Shown: positions 52,862-62,045 of the stretch, piece after piece
Layout of the letters: each line of letters starts with the position of its first letter
How positions within the stretch are numbered: position 1 is the first letter of the stretch
Assembly (NCBI GenBank): GCA_963708865.1
Contig: CAVPUC010000001.1
Location: forward strand, 62,001-126,000
Reading direction: 5' to 3'
DNA: 64,000 bases
From: DAIDKA01 sp963708865
GTDB taxonomy: Bacteria; Pseudomonadota; Gammaproteobacteria; Steroidobacterales; Steroidobacteraceae
Notes under the pieces: model-generated
Database searches by the model: none
Told to the model about the DNA's origin: nothing
What the model saw: only the letters and a program-made list of their open reading frames with translations
Translations under genes and position numbers: made by a program

Positions 52862-54115
52862 CAGCGGTCAACCTCCCCAAACACGATGTCCTGAGTGCCG
52901 ATGACGGCCACGACATCCGCGAGCATGTGACCCCGCACCATCTCATCGAGCGCCGACAGATGCACGAAGCCGGGCGCCCGAACCTTCAGGCGATAGGGCT
53001 TGTTGGCGCCATCGGACACCAGATACACCCCAAGCTCGCCCTTCGGCGCTTCCACCGCCGCGTAGGTTTCCCCCTCCGGCACGCAGTAGCCTTCGGTGAA
53101 GAATTTGAAGTGATGGATGAGGGATTCCATGTCCTCCTTCATCTCCTCGCGGCGCGGCGCACGCACCTTGCGCTCCGCCACCATCACCGGGCCCGGATTG
53201 ATCTTGAGCCAGTCCACGCACTGGCGCACGATGCGGGTCGACTGGCGCAGCTCCTCGATCCGCACCAGGTAGCGGTCGTAGCAGTCGCCGTTCACGCCGA
53301 CCGGAATGTCGAAGTCCATGCGGTCGTAGACCTCGTACGGCTGCTTCTTGCGCAGATCCCAGGCAATGCCTGAACCGCGCAGCATCGGCCCGGTGAAACC
53401 CAGCTGCAGCGCGCGCTGCGGGCTCACCACACCGATGTTGACCGTGCGTTGCTTCCAGATGCGATTGTCGGTGAGCAGGGTCTCGTAGTCATCCACGCTC
53501 TTCGGAAAGCGCTCCGCGAAGGCGCCGATGAAATCCAGCATCGTGCCGTTGCGCGTGGCGTTGAAGCGGTCCGCGTCCTTTTGCGAGCGCCACTTCGAGG
53601 CCTGATACCGCGGCATGGACTCCGGCAGGTCACGGTGCACGCCGCCCGGACGGTAGTAGGTGGCATGCATGCGTGTGCCGGAGACCGCCTCGTAGCAATC
53701 CATGAGTTCCTCGCGCTCCTTGAACGCGAGCAGGAACACCGTCATGGCGCCGATGTCGAGCGCGTGCGCGCCCAGCCACATCAGGTGATTGAGGATGCGG
53801 GTGAGTTCATCGAACATCACGCGGATGTACTGGGCACGCTCCGGAATGGCTAAGCCCGAGCAGGTTTTCGATGGCGAGCACGTAGGCGTGCTCGTTGCAC
53901 ATCATCGAGACGTAGTCCAGCCGGTCCATGTAGCCGATCGACTGGTTGTAGGGCTTGGATTCGGCGAGCTTCTCGGTGCCCCGGTGCAAGAGCCCGATAT
54001 GCGGGTCGGCCTTCTGGATGACCTCGCCGTCCATCTCCAGCACCAGCCGCAGCACCCCGTGCGCCGCCGGATGCTGCGGACCGAAATTCATCGTGTAGTT
54101 GCGTATCTCGCTCAT
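52861..54115 (-). CDS. nuoD: NADH-quinone oxidoreductase subunit D (one frameshift)
   Basis: About 417 residues, the family length, after removing one base near 53851. First frame: NYTMNFGPQHPAAHGVLRLVLEMDGE, GLLHRGTEKL, YMDRLDYVSMMCNEHAY. Second frame: ERAQYIRVMFDELTRILNHL, GSGIAWDLRKKQPYEVYDRMDF and ending FGEVDR. NuoD descends from the NiFe hydrogenase large subunit and forms the quinone-reduction site with NuoB. The ATG overlaps the nuoC stop by 4 nt. Likely intact in the organism. Confidence 0.93.
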
Positions 54116-54837
54116 TTCGCCGGACTGTCCTTGAGCGCGGGGTTGTAGCGGTTGTCGTCACGGATCACCCGCGGCACCAGCACCCGCGGCTCGATGCTCA
54201 CCGGCTGGTAGACGACCCGCTTGAGCGCCTCGTCGTAGCGCACCTCGACGTTGCCGATGAGCGGGAAATCCTTGCGGAACGGATGGCCCACGAACCCGTA
54301 GTCGGTGAGGATGCGGCGCAGATCCGGATGCTCGCGGAAGAAAACGCCGAAGAGATCGAAGGCTTCGCGCTCAAACCAGTTCGCCGAGGCCCAGATATCG
54401 ACCACCGAGTCGACCACCGGCTCCTCGTCGCTGTCACACTTCACCCGCACGCGAATGCGCTGATTGTTGCTGACGGAGAGCAGGTGGTAGACGACCGCAA
54501 AGCGCGCCCCGGCCGCGGGTCGCGGCGGCGGCGCGTACTCCTCGGCGGGCGCCGGCGGGATGCGGCCGCGGCTGAAGCCGGTGCCGCTCGCCGAATGGGT
54601 GGCCCACGTCTCGAGGCGGAACTGCGAGTAGTCAACCACGGTCACATCGATGAGTGTGTCGAACTGCAACTCTGGCGCGTCACGCAGAATCCGTGACGCA
54701 TCGAGCAGCCCGGCGGCGGCCACCTCGATGGTCAGTTCCGTGGCGAGCGCCGGCACGCGCGTGGCGCGCCCCTGCAGCTGCGCGTCCACGTGACGCGCGA
54801 GAGCCTCAATGTGCTCGCTCAATGGCCTTATCCTCAA
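54112..54837 (-). CDS. nuoC: NADH-quinone oxidoreductase subunit C
   Basis: 241 residues from the TTG at 54837 (TTG at 54822 also possible). The conserved C-terminal core is present: ASANWFEREAFDLFGVFFREHPDLRRILTDYGFVGHPFRKDFP. A Pro/Ala-rich insert (about residues 92-112) sits between the strands of the N-terminal domain. Stand-alone NuoC, not fused to NuoD as in E. coli. It scaffolds the peripheral arm. Frame intact; 18 bp after nuoB. Confidence 0.94.
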   Translation of the reverse strand: MRIRPLSEHIEALARHVDAQLQGRATRVPALATELTIEVAAAGLLDASRILRDAPELQFDTLIDVTVVDYSQFRLETWATHSASGTGFSRGRIPPAPAEEYAPPPRPAAGARFAVVYHLLSVSNNQRIRVRVKCDSDEEPVVDSVVDIWASANWFEREAFDLFGVFFREHPDLRRILTDYGFVGHPFRKDFPLIGNVEVRYDEALKRVVYQPVSIEPRVLVPRVIRDDNRYNPALKDSPAK

Positions 54838-54855
54838 ATCTGACTGGACTGCAAA

Positions 54856-55401
54856 CTAACCGGCGGCGCGCGCACCAGGGAAGATGGTGCTGGTGCGCTG
54901 GATCTTCTTCTGCAACTGGATGATGCCGTAGATCAGCGCCTCGGCCGTCGGCGGACATCCCGGCACGTACACGTCCACCGGCACGATGCGATCGCAGCCG
55001 CGCACGACCGCATAGGAATAATGGTAATAGCCGCCGCCATTGGCGCACGACCCCATGGAGATCACCCAGCGTGGCTCGGACATCTGGTCGTAGACCTTGC
55101 GCAGCGGCGCCGCCATCTTGTTGACCAGGGTACCCGCGACGATCATGACATCCGACTGACGGGGACTCGGACGGAACACGACGCCGAACCGGTCGGTGTC
55201 GTAGCGGGAGGCACCGGCGTGCATCATCTCCACCGCGCAGCAGGCGAGGCCAAAGGTCATCGGCCACAGCGATCCGGTGCGCGCCCAGTTGACGAGACTG
55301 TCGACCTGCGTGGTCATGAAGCCGCGGGCGGCGAAACCCTCCGCGGCGTCCTCCTGGGTGCCCGGGGCGTCTAGTCCCACTCCAATGCTCCTTTCTTCCA
55401 C
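54856..55401 (-). CDS. nuoB: NADH-quinone oxidoreductase subunit B
   Basis: 181 residues. Carries terminal cluster N2: tandem Cys in GLACCAVEMMHAG, then SCANGGGYYHYSYAVVRGCD and VPGCPPTAEALIYGI. It hands electrons to quinone. GTG at 55401 is used, which overlaps nuoA by 31 bp; a GTG at 55380 or the ATG at 55317 are alternatives, the last removing a variable N-terminal tail. Frame intact. Confidence 0.95.
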   Translation of the reverse strand: MEERSIGVGLDAPGTQEDAAEGFAARGFMTTQVDSLVNWARTGSLWPMTFGLACCAVEMMHAGASRYDTDRFGVVFRPSPRQSDVMIVAGTLVNKMAAPLRKVYDQMSEPRWVISMGSCANGGGYYHYSYAVVRGCDRIVPVDVYVPGCPPTAEALIYGIIQLQKKIQRTSTIFPGARAAG

Positions 55402-55740
55402 TCGTAGATGAATCCCACGACCAGGATCCCGAGGAAGATGGCCATGGCGAGCAGGCCGAAAACGCCGATCTTGGCGAGACTCACCGCCCAGGGAAACAGG
55501 AAGGCGATTTCCAGATCGAAAACGATGAACAGGATCGCGACCAGGTAATAGCGCACATCAAAGCGCATGCGGGCGTCTTCATACGGCTTCAAAACCACAT
55601 TCGTACGGCGAGAGTTTCTCCGCATCGCCCTTGGAACGGGTGGACAGACGGCCGAGAATCGACCCAAGCCCAAGCATGACTGCAGCGAGGCCCGAGGCGA
55701 TGATCAGGAAGATCAGGACCGGAAGGTAATTACCCAGCAT
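55371..55740 (-). CDS. nuoA: NADH-quinone oxidoreductase subunit A (one frameshift)
   Basis: About 122 residues after removing one base near 55585. The first frame, from the ATG at 55740, reads MLGNYLPVLIFLIIASGLAAVML and PYECGFEA. The second resumes YEDARMRFDVRYYLVAILFIVFDLEIAFLFPWAV, giving the standard GFEAYEDAR junction. Three helices; small membrane subunit lining the quinone tunnel. First gene of the nuo operon, 57 bp after the tRNA-Leu gene. Confidence 0.92.
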
Positions 55741-55797
55741 GCTCTCAACTGCATAGCCAAATACTGCTTTGGATTGTAGCAGCCATGGCAAAAGATG

Positions 55798-55882
55798 TGG
55801 TGCCGACGGCGAGACTCGAACTCGCACGCTGTTACGCGCTAGCCCCTCAAGCTAGTGTGTCTACCAATTCCACCACGTCGGC
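55798..55882 (-). tRNA. leuU: tRNA-Leu (GAG anticodon)
   Basis: 85-nt class II tRNA with genome-encoded CCA (55798-55800). The acceptor GCCGACG pairs with CGTCGGC; the anticodon stem CTAGC/GCTAG encloses loop TTGAGGG, so the anticodon is GAG at 55846-55848; T-arm GTTCGAGTC is present and there is a long variable arm. Lies between secG and nuoA; secG-leuU adjacency is conserved in many Gammaproteobacteria. Confidence 0.96.
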
Positions 55883-55900
55883 GTCGAACTTTTCTCGAAA

Positions 55901-56297
55901 CTACTTCGGCGCGCTGCCGGCGGGAGCCGCGGGCGGCGCTGGTGCAGGAATCGCCGTCGCCCCTGAATTTGCACCGGCGGCGGGCACGGTCGAGATTGAG
56001 CGGGCTGGACGCCGCGGGCGCGGTCTCGCCGGCCGTATCGAAAATCGTCTTCGGCGCTTCAGCCTTCTTGGGGCCGAAATAGGCGAGCGCCATGCTGTTC
56101 AGCATGAACACCGCCACCAGCACCGCGGTCGCACGCGACAGCGCGGTGCCTGCGCCGCGCGCACCGAACACCGTGCCGGAGGCACCGGCGCCGAAACCCG
56201 CACCCGCATCCGCGCCCTTGCCGCGCTGGATCAGCACCAGCGCGATGATGCAGCCGCAGCTGATGAACTGCACTGCGGTTAAAATGTAATGCCACAT
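55901..56297 (-). CDS. secG: Protein translocase subunit SecG (one frameshift)
   Basis: About 131 residues after repair. Two helices (WHYILTAVQFISCGCIIALVLIQRGKGADAGAGF and ALSRATAVLVAVFMLNSMALAYF) are normal. The uninterrupted frame then turns into an Arg-rich tail that runs through the tRNA gene to 55839. Shifting one base near 55990-56010 gives instead VPAAGANSGATAIPAPAPPA and a TAG at 55901, the Ala/Pro-rich tail usual for SecG. SecG assists SecYEG-mediated export. 41 bp after tpiA. Confidence 0.87.
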
Positions 56298-56338
56298 TTA
56301 CGAACTTGCTCCACAGACGGCAATGTGCCGCGGCCCCG

Positions 56339-57103
56339 TCAGCGCACTGCCGCTGCCAGGATGGCCAAAAACTCTTCTGCCTTTAACGAGGCGCCCCCGA
56401 TCAGTCCACCGTCCACATCGGGCATCGCGAACAGCTCCGCCGCATTCCCAGCGTTGACGCTGCCGCCGTAGAGGATACGAACCTCGTCGGCAATTTTAGC
56501 ATTGTGCTGCGCCAAGTGCCCGCGGATGCACGCATGGACCTCCTGGGCCTGTTCCGGGGTGGCCGTCATGCCGGTGCCAATGGCCCAGCACGGCTCATAG
56601 GCAACTACGGCCCCGCCAAAGCCCTTGATCCCGCAGCACTCCACCACGGCGTCCAGCTGCCGGATGATCACCTCCAGCGTCCGGCCCGCCTGCCGTTCGG
56701 CCAGACGCTCGCCGACACACAGAATCGGCACAAGGTTGGTACGCGCCGCCTCAAACTTGCGGGCGACCAGATAGTCGTCCTCCCCCAGGGCATAGCGCCG
56801 CTCCGAATGCCCGACGATCACGAACTGACAGCCCACATCCTGCAGCATCGCGACCGACACCTGGCCGGTGAAGGCGCCCTTCGCCTCCGCGCTGACATCC
56901 TGCGCGCCCAGGCCGATCGGCAAGCCTGCGGCACTGAGCAGGGTTGCCACCTGCGCCAAATACACATGCGGCGGACACACCACGCATTGCACCGGTGTTG
57001 CGGCCGGAAATCGCTTGGCGACCGCTTCGATGTGCCGCGCGTTCTCCACGCGCGAGCCGTGCATTTTCCAGTTGCCGGCGACCAGACGCTGTCGCATTTT
57101 CAC
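56339..57103 (-). CDS. tpiA: Triosephosphate isomerase
   Basis: 254-residue TIM barrel interconverting dihydroxyacetone phosphate and glyceraldehyde 3-phosphate. GNWKMHGS (Asn, Lys), IVGHSERR (electrophile His), VAYEPCWAIGTG (catalytic Glu; Cys replaces the frequent Val) and LYGGSVNAGN (phosphate loop) are in place. ATG at 57103 preceded by gggggtg. A hairpin lies in the 83-bp gap from glmM. Soluble, glycolytic. Confidence 0.97.
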   Translation of the reverse strand: MKMRQRLVAGNWKMHGSRVENARHIEAVAKRFPAATPVQCVVCPPHVYLAQVATLLSAAGLPIGLGAQDVSAEAKGAFTGQVSVAMLQDVGCQFVIVGHSERRYALGEDDYLVARKFEAARTNLVPILCVGERLAERQAGRTLEVIIRQLDAVVECCGIKGFGGAVVAYEPCWAIGTGMTATPEQAQEVHACIRGHLAQHNAKIADEVRILYGGSVNAGNAAELFAMPDVDGGLIGGASLKAEEFLAILAAAVR

Positions 57104-57117
57104 CCCCGCCGCGAGCG

Positions 57118-57140
57118 GCGCGCCCTAAAAAAGGGCGCGC
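57118..57140 (-). other. Hairpin before tpiA
   Basis: 8-bp perfect stem gcgcgccc/gggcgcgc with a loop of TTTTTTA on the transcribed strand, between the glmM stop and tpiA ribosome site. There is no U-tract after the stem, so it is not a standard terminator. Could modulate read-through or tpiA translation. Confidence 0.4.
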
Positions 57141-57186
57141 GATCATAGCCACGCCGCCGCCCGGTTGCAATCGCCTTTAGCGCCAC

Positions 57187-58521
57187 CTACGCCACGGCAG
57201 CGCGAACCGCGTCCGCCAGCTCCGCCGCGTAGGCGCGGGTCGCCCGCTCATCACGGCCTTCCACCATGACCCGGATGACCGGTTCGGTGCCGGAGGGCCG
57301 CAGCACCACCCGGCCCTCGCCCGCCAGACGCCCCTCGATGCTGCGGACGCTCGCCTGGATGGCGGGCACGGTGGTCGGGTCAAAGCGCCTGGCCACCTGC
57401 ACATTGAGCAGCACCTGCGGGAAGCGCTGCATGCCCGCCGCGAGCTCCGCCAGGGTCTGGCGGGTGCGTTTCATGATCGACAGCACCTGCAGCGCGCTGA
57501 TCAGGGCATCGCCGGTGGTGGTCTGATCCAGGCACAGAATATGTCCGGAGGTTTCCCCGCCCAGCACCCCGCCGGTCTCGCGCAGCAGACCGAGCACGTA
57601 CCGGTCGCCCACCGCGGCGCGCTGGAACTCGATGCCATGGGCCTTGAAGGCCTGTTCGAGGCCGAAGTTGCTCATGACCGTGCCCACCACGGGACCCTTG
57701 AGGGTGCCCTCGCGCTGCCGCGCCCGCGCCATGATGTACAGCAGCTGGTCCCCGTCCACGACCCGTCCGAGGTGATCCACCATGACCAGCCGGTCCCCAT
57801 CCCCGTCCAGAGCGATGCCGACATCGGCGCGCACGCCGGGAACGGTGAGCTGCAGCAGTTGCGGGGCCATCGAACCGCAGCCGTCGTTGATATTGCGGCC
57901 ATTGGGGGAGCAGCCCACCGGCACGATTTCCGCGCCCAGGTCGGTGAGGACGCGGGGGCCGACCTTGTAGGCGGCGCCATTGGCGCAATCGATGACGATC
58001 TTCATGCCGGCGAGATCCACCGCCGCCGGCATGGTCGAGGCGCAGAACTCCTGATAGGCGCCGCGGGATTTGTCCACGCGCGTGGCACGGCCCAAGAGGC
58101 CCGATTCGCGCGTCACCGGCCCGCGCGCCAGTTCAATTTCGATCTGCTCTTCGAGCTCATCGGACAGCTTGCCGCCCTCGGCATCGAAGAACTTGATGCC
58201 GTTGTCGTCGAAGGGATTGTGCGAGGCGCTGATCACCACCCCGCAGCGGCACTCGAACTTGCGCGTCAGATAGGCGATCCCGGGAGTGGGCAGCGGTCCG
58301 ATGAGCAGGACATCGACGCCGGTGGCGACGAAGCCCGCCTCCAGCGCCGACTCAAACATGTAACCGGACAGGCGCGTGTCCTTGCCGATGAGCACCTTGC
58401 CGCCCTCGGGCGCGAGCACGCGCGCCGCGGCGCTCGCCAGGTTCAGTGCGAAGTCCACCGTCATGGGATGCTGGCCCACGCGGCCGCGAATGCCATCGGT
58501 ACCAAAAAACTGCCGTGCCAA
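57187..58521 (-). CDS. glmM: Phosphoglucosamine mutase
   Basis: 444 residues; converts glucosamine 6-phosphate to the 1-phosphate for UDP-GlcNAc and cell wall synthesis. Active-site Ser in ISASHNPFDDNGIKFF near residue 101, metal loop LDGDGDR near 243, sugar loop GGETSGH and phosphate loop RPSGTEPVIRVMVEGRDE. Normal length. Starts 3 bp after the folP stop, so tightly coupled, as in the conserved ftsH-folP-glmM order. Confidence 0.97.
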   Translation of the reverse strand: MARQFFGTDGIRGRVGQHPMTVDFALNLASAAARVLAPEGGKVLIGKDTRLSGYMFESALEAGFVATGVDVLLIGPLPTPGIAYLTRKFECRCGVVISASHNPFDDNGIKFFDAEGGKLSDELEEQIEIELARGPVTRESGLLGRATRVDKSRGAYQEFCASTMPAAVDLAGMKIVIDCANGAAYKVGPRVLTDLGAEIVPVGCSPNGRNINDGCGSMAPQLLQLTVPGVRADVGIALDGDGDRLVMVDHLGRVVDGDQLLYIMARARQREGTLKGPVVGTVMSNFGLEQAFKAHGIEFQRAAVGDRYVLGLLRETGGVLGGETSGHILCLDQTTTGDALISALQVLSIMKRTRQTLAELAAGMQRFPQVLLNVQVARRFDPTTVPAIQASVRSIEGRLAGEGRVVLRPSGTEPVIRVMVEGRDERATRAYAAELADAVRAAVA

Positions 58522-58524
58522 GCG

Positions 58525-59354
58525 CTACACTCCTGCCTGCACCGCGTGTGCAACCTTCAATGCGTCCACCGTTTCCGCCACATCGTGCGCCCGGATGATA
58601 TGCGCGCCGCGCAGCACCGCGGCCACCGCCAGTGCAAGGCTTCCCGCCAGACGCTCGCTGTCCGCCCGACCGGTGATGACACCGATCGTCGACTTGCGGG
58701 ACATCCCCATCAGCACCGGCAACCGCAGCGCGACGAACTCCGGCAGCTGCCGCACCAGGGCCAGATTGTGCGCCACTGTCTTGCCGAAGCCGAATCCCGG
58801 GTCGATGACGATGCGATCGCGCCCGATGCCGGCCGCCTCGCAGGCGCGCGCCCGTTCCTGCAGGAAGGCCTTCACCTCGGCCACAACGTCCGCGTATTCG
58901 GGGCGGCGCTGCATGGTGTCCGGCGCGCCTTGCATATGCATGATGCACACCGCGCAGTCCGATGCGGCCACCGCCTCGAGCGTGCCGGGACGCCGCAGGC
59001 CGCGCACATCATTGATGAGCGTCGCGCCCGCGGCCGTGGCTGCCAGAATGACTTCGGGGGTGCTGGTATCCACCGACACGACGGCATGGCCACCACGGGC
59101 CAGCGCCTCGACCACCGGAATCACGCGGCGAAGCTCCTCCTCCACACTCACCGGCGCGGCGCCGGGACGGGTGGATTCCCCCCCACGTCGATGATGGCGG
59201 CGCCGCCCTCAATCATGGCCTGCGCGTGCTCGAGCGCACGGGCATGGCTCACGAAGCGACCGCCATCGGAAAAGGAATCCGGCGTGACATTGAGCACGCC
59301 CATGACCTTGGGAAGGGTCAGATCAAGCAGAGTTGAACCACAGCGCAGCTGCAT
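58525..59354 (-). CDS. folP: Dihydropteroate synthase (one frameshift)
   Basis: About 276 residues after adding one base. The start is the ATG at 59354 (MQLRCGSTLLDLTLPKVMGVLNVTPDSFSDGG); a GTG at 59381 is possible. The frame breaks at a run of seven C (59178-59184) where eight would give the invariant GGESTRPG. The second frame goes on SVEEELRRVIPVVEAL, TLINDVRG, IVIDPGFGFGKT and LPVLMGMSRKSTIG. Condenses pterin diphosphate with p-aminobenzoate in folate synthesis. A homopolymer miscount is the obvious cause. Confidence 0.93.
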
Positions 59355-59427
59355 CTTCGGCACCAAGAACCAAGGTCGCACTCTTTGGGAGGCGACCTTG
59401 TACGACAGGCTTTTTTAGGTAAAGGGT

Positions 59428-61344
59428 TTAGTGCTGCCCGGCGGGCGAACCGATCGGGCCGGGCGCGCCCGCCGGCTTCGGCGCCGACGTCTGCTTATTG
59501 GTGGGCAGTGAGTCGTCCCAGCCGGCTGGCGGCTGCGGCGGCTTGCCGTCCATGATGTCTCGGAGCTGCCCGTCGTCGATGGTCTCGTACTTGATGAGCG
59601 CCTCGGCCATGGCATGCAGATGGTCGAGATTGGTCACCAGAATCTGCTTGGCCCACTGGTAATTGGTCTCGATGACGTTGCGGATTTCCTCATCGATGGC
59701 GTGCGCGGTGCCATCCGACACCTGCTTGTGCTGGGTGACGCTGCGGCCCAGGAACACCTCGCCGGTCTCCTCGGTGTAGGTGAGGGGTCCCAGCTTGTCC
59801 GACAGGCCCCACTTGGTGACCATGTTGCGCGCCAGATCAGTGGCCCGCTCGATGTCATTGGAAGCCCCGGTGGTCACCGCATCCTGACCGAAGATGAGTT
59901 CCTCGGCGATACGGCCGCCGAACAGCGTGGCGATGGAACTTTGGATGCGGCGGCGCGAGAGGCTGTAGCGATCCTGCTCGGGCAGGAACTGGGTGACGCC
60001 CAGCGCCCGGCCGCGCGGAATGATGGTCACCTTGTAGACCGGATCGTGTTCCGGCACCGACATGCCGACGATCGCGTGACCGGCCTCGTGGTAGGCGGTC
60101 ATCTTCTTTTCATCCTCGGTCATGACCATGGAGCGCCGCTCGGCGCCCATCATGATCTTGTCCTTGGCGCGCTCGAACTCCTCCATGCCGACGGTGCGCT
60201 TGTTGGCGCGGGCCGCGAAGAGTGCCGCCTCATTGACGAGGTTGGCCAGATCCGCGCCGGAGAATCCCGGCGTGCCACGTGCGGTCAGCTGCGGCTTCAC
60301 ATCCTCGGCCAGCGGCACCCGGCGCATGTGGACCCGCAGAATCTGCTCGCGGCCGCGCACATCCGGCAACGGCACCACGACCTGACGATCGAAACGGCCG
60401 GGGCGCAGCAGCGCCGGGTCGAGTACATCGGGGCGGTTGGTGGCGGCGATGACAATGATGCCCTCATTGCCCTCAAAACCGTCCATCTCCACCAGCAGCT
60501 GGTTCAGGGTCTGCTCGCGCTCGTCATGACCGCCGCCCAGACCCGCACCGCGGTGCCGGCCGACCGCATCGATCTCATCGATGAAGATGATGCACGGCGC
60601 ATGCTTCTTCGCCTGCTCGAACATGTCGCGCACGCGCGAGGCGCCCACGCCGACGAACATCTCCACGAAGTCGGAACCGGAGATCGTGAAGAACGGTACT
60701 TTGGCCTCCCCGGCAATGGCGCGCGCGAGCAGCGTCTTGCCGGTGCCGGGTGAACCCACCATCAGCACGCCCTTGGGAATCTTGCCGCCGAGCTTCTGGA
60801 ACTTGCCGGGGTCCTTCAGAAAGTCGACGATCTCCGCGACCTCCTGCTTGGCCTCATCGACGCCCGCGACATCCGCGAAGGTGACATTGACCTGGTCCTC
60901 CCCGAGCAGCCGCGCGCGGCTCTTGCCAAAGGACATCGCCCCGCGCCCCCCCGAGGCACCCTGCATCTGGCGCATTATGTAGAGGAAGAAGAACAGGATC
61001 AGCACCGGCCCGGCCAGCTGCATCAGCACCTGCATCCAGATGCTCGGCTGCTTGGGCGGGCGGCCCTCGATGACCACGTTGCTCTTCTGCAACTCACCGA
61101 TCAGGGCGGTGTAATCCGTCTCCGGATTGAAGGCCTTGAATTGGGTCTTGTCCTTGAGGGTCCCCAGGATCTGATCGCCCTGCAGGATGACCGAATCGAC
61201 CTTGCTGCCTTTGACATCATCAAGGAAGGTCGAATAGTTGATCTCCAGCGGCTGCGTTCCCGGCGGCAGGTAGCGGCTGAAGACCGCCAGCAGGACGACG
61301 ACGATGATCACCCACAGCAGGATGTTTTTCGTCAAATCGTTCAA
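59428..61344 (-). CDS. ftsH: ATP-dependent zinc metalloprotease FtsH
   Basis: 638 residues. Two N-terminal membrane helices (about 8-25 and 105-125) enclose a periplasmic domain. AAA ATPase with Walker A GSPGTGKT (Ser where Pro is frequent), Walker B IIFIDEIDAVGRHRG, second-region-of-homology ATNRPDVLDPALLRPGRFDRQ. Protease zinc site HEAGH near residue 417. Degrades membrane proteins and LpxC-type substrates. Follows rlmE by 44 bp, as in E. coli. Confidence 0.98.
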   Translation of the reverse strand: MNDLTKNILLWVIIVVVLLAVFSRYLPPGTQPLEINYSTFLDDVKGSKVDSVILQGDQILGTLKDKTQFKAFNPETDYTALIGELQKSNVVIEGRPPKQPSIWMQVLMQLAGPVLILFFFLYIMRQMQGASGGRGAMSFGKSRARLLGEDQVNVTFADVAGVDEAKQEVAEIVDFLKDPGKFQKLGGKIPKGVLMVGSPGTGKTLLARAIAGEAKVPFFTISGSDFVEMFVGVGASRVRDMFEQAKKHAPCIIFIDEIDAVGRHRGAGLGGGHDEREQTLNQLLVEMDGFEGNEGIIVIAATNRPDVLDPALLRPGRFDRQVVVPLPDVRGREQILRVHMRRVPLAEDVKPQLTARGTPGFSGADLANLVNEAALFAARANKRTVGMEEFERAKDKIMMGAERRSMVMTEDEKKMTAYHEAGHAIVGMSVPEHDPVYKVTIIPRGRALGVTQFLPEQDRYSLSRRRIQSSIATLFGGRIAEELIFGQDAVTTGASNDIERATDLARNMVTKWGLSDKLGPLTYTEETGEVFLGRSVTQHKQVSDGTAHAIDEEIRNVIETNYQWAKQILVTNLDHLHAMAEALIKYETIDDGQLRDIMDGKPPQPPAGWDDSLPTNKQTSAPKPAGAPGPIGSPAGQH

Positions 61345-61388
61345 GAATTCATCCTCAGAAAAGCGCTAATTTGGCTCATGGAACGAAC

Positions 61389-62015
61389 CTACACTATCGT
61401 GAAGTCCTTCGCCAGCAAGTACAGCTCGGGACTGCGCGCCCGCGATGCCTCGGGCTTGATCATCCGGACCTTTACAAAACATTGCCGGGTGGCGGTGAGC
61501 AGCTCGGTGAATCCGGATCCCTGGAAGACCTTGATCAGGGCCGCGCCGCCCGGTTTCAAGACCTGCCCGGCGGTCTCCAAAGCAAGTTCCGCCAAGTACA
61601 TGGATCGCGGCTGGTCCACCGCGTCGATTCCGCTCAAGTTGGGGGCCATATCCGACAGCACCACATCCACCCCGCGCGGCGGCAGCAACGCCCGTAGCGC
61701 GGCGACCACAGCGTCCTCCCGGAAGTCCCCCTGAACGAACTGCACCCCCTCGATGGGGTCCATGGGCAGGATATCGGTGGCCACCACCCGCCCCTTGCGA
61801 CCCAGCTTCCTGACCGCGTACTGGCTCCAGGCGCCCGGCGCTGCGCCCAGATCCAGGCACACCTGGCCCGGCCGCAGCAGCTTTTCGCGCTGATCGAGTT
61901 CTTCGAGCTTGTAGATGGCGCGTGAGCGAAAGCCCGCCGCCTTCGCCTTCTTCACGAACGGGTCGGCGAAATGCTCCTGCAGCCAGCGTCCGCTGCTCTT
62001 GGAACGCCGCGCCAC
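61389..62015 (-). CDS. rlmE: 23S rRNA 2'-O-ribose methyltransferase RlmE
   Basis: 208 residues, FtsJ/RrmJ family. SAM site CLDLGAAPGAWSQYAV and the catalytic K-D-K-E set (Lys in SRAIYKLEELD, Asp in VLSDMAPNLSG, Lys in ALIKVFQG, Glu near the C-terminus). Methylates U2552 in the ribosomal A-loop of E. coli. First gene of the minus-strand ftsH operon; divergent from yhbY with a 30-bp gap holding both promoters. Confidence 0.97.
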   Translation of the reverse strand: MARRSKSSGRWLQEHFADPFVKKAKAAGFRSRAIYKLEELDQREKLLRPGQVCLDLGAAPGAWSQYAVRKLGRKGRVVATDILPMDPIEGVQFVQGDFREDAVVAALRALLPPRGVDVVLSDMAPNLSGIDAVDQPRSMYLAELALETAGQVLKPGGAALIKVFQGSGFTELLTATRQCFVKVRMIKPEASRARSPELYLLAKDFTIV

Positions 62016-62045
62016 TAGGACACCCGAGCCGTTATAATCGCCGTC

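Noticed and set aside
48061..53851. Programmed ribosomal frameshifting in nuo genes
   Set aside because: The sites share no slippery heptamer or downstream structure, differ in direction and sequence, and also occur in unrelated genes; sequence error explains them better.
59372..59399. Inverted repeat aaggtcgc/gcgacctt between ftsH and folP as a terminator
   Set aside because: No U-tract on the minus strand and the loop is 12 nt; part of it lies in a possible folP start region. Not strong enough to list.
57541..59418. 625-residue plus-strand open frame
   Set aside because: Mirrors glmM and folP, whose catalytic motifs are on the minus strand; composition rich in His, Arg and Ala, no family resemblance.
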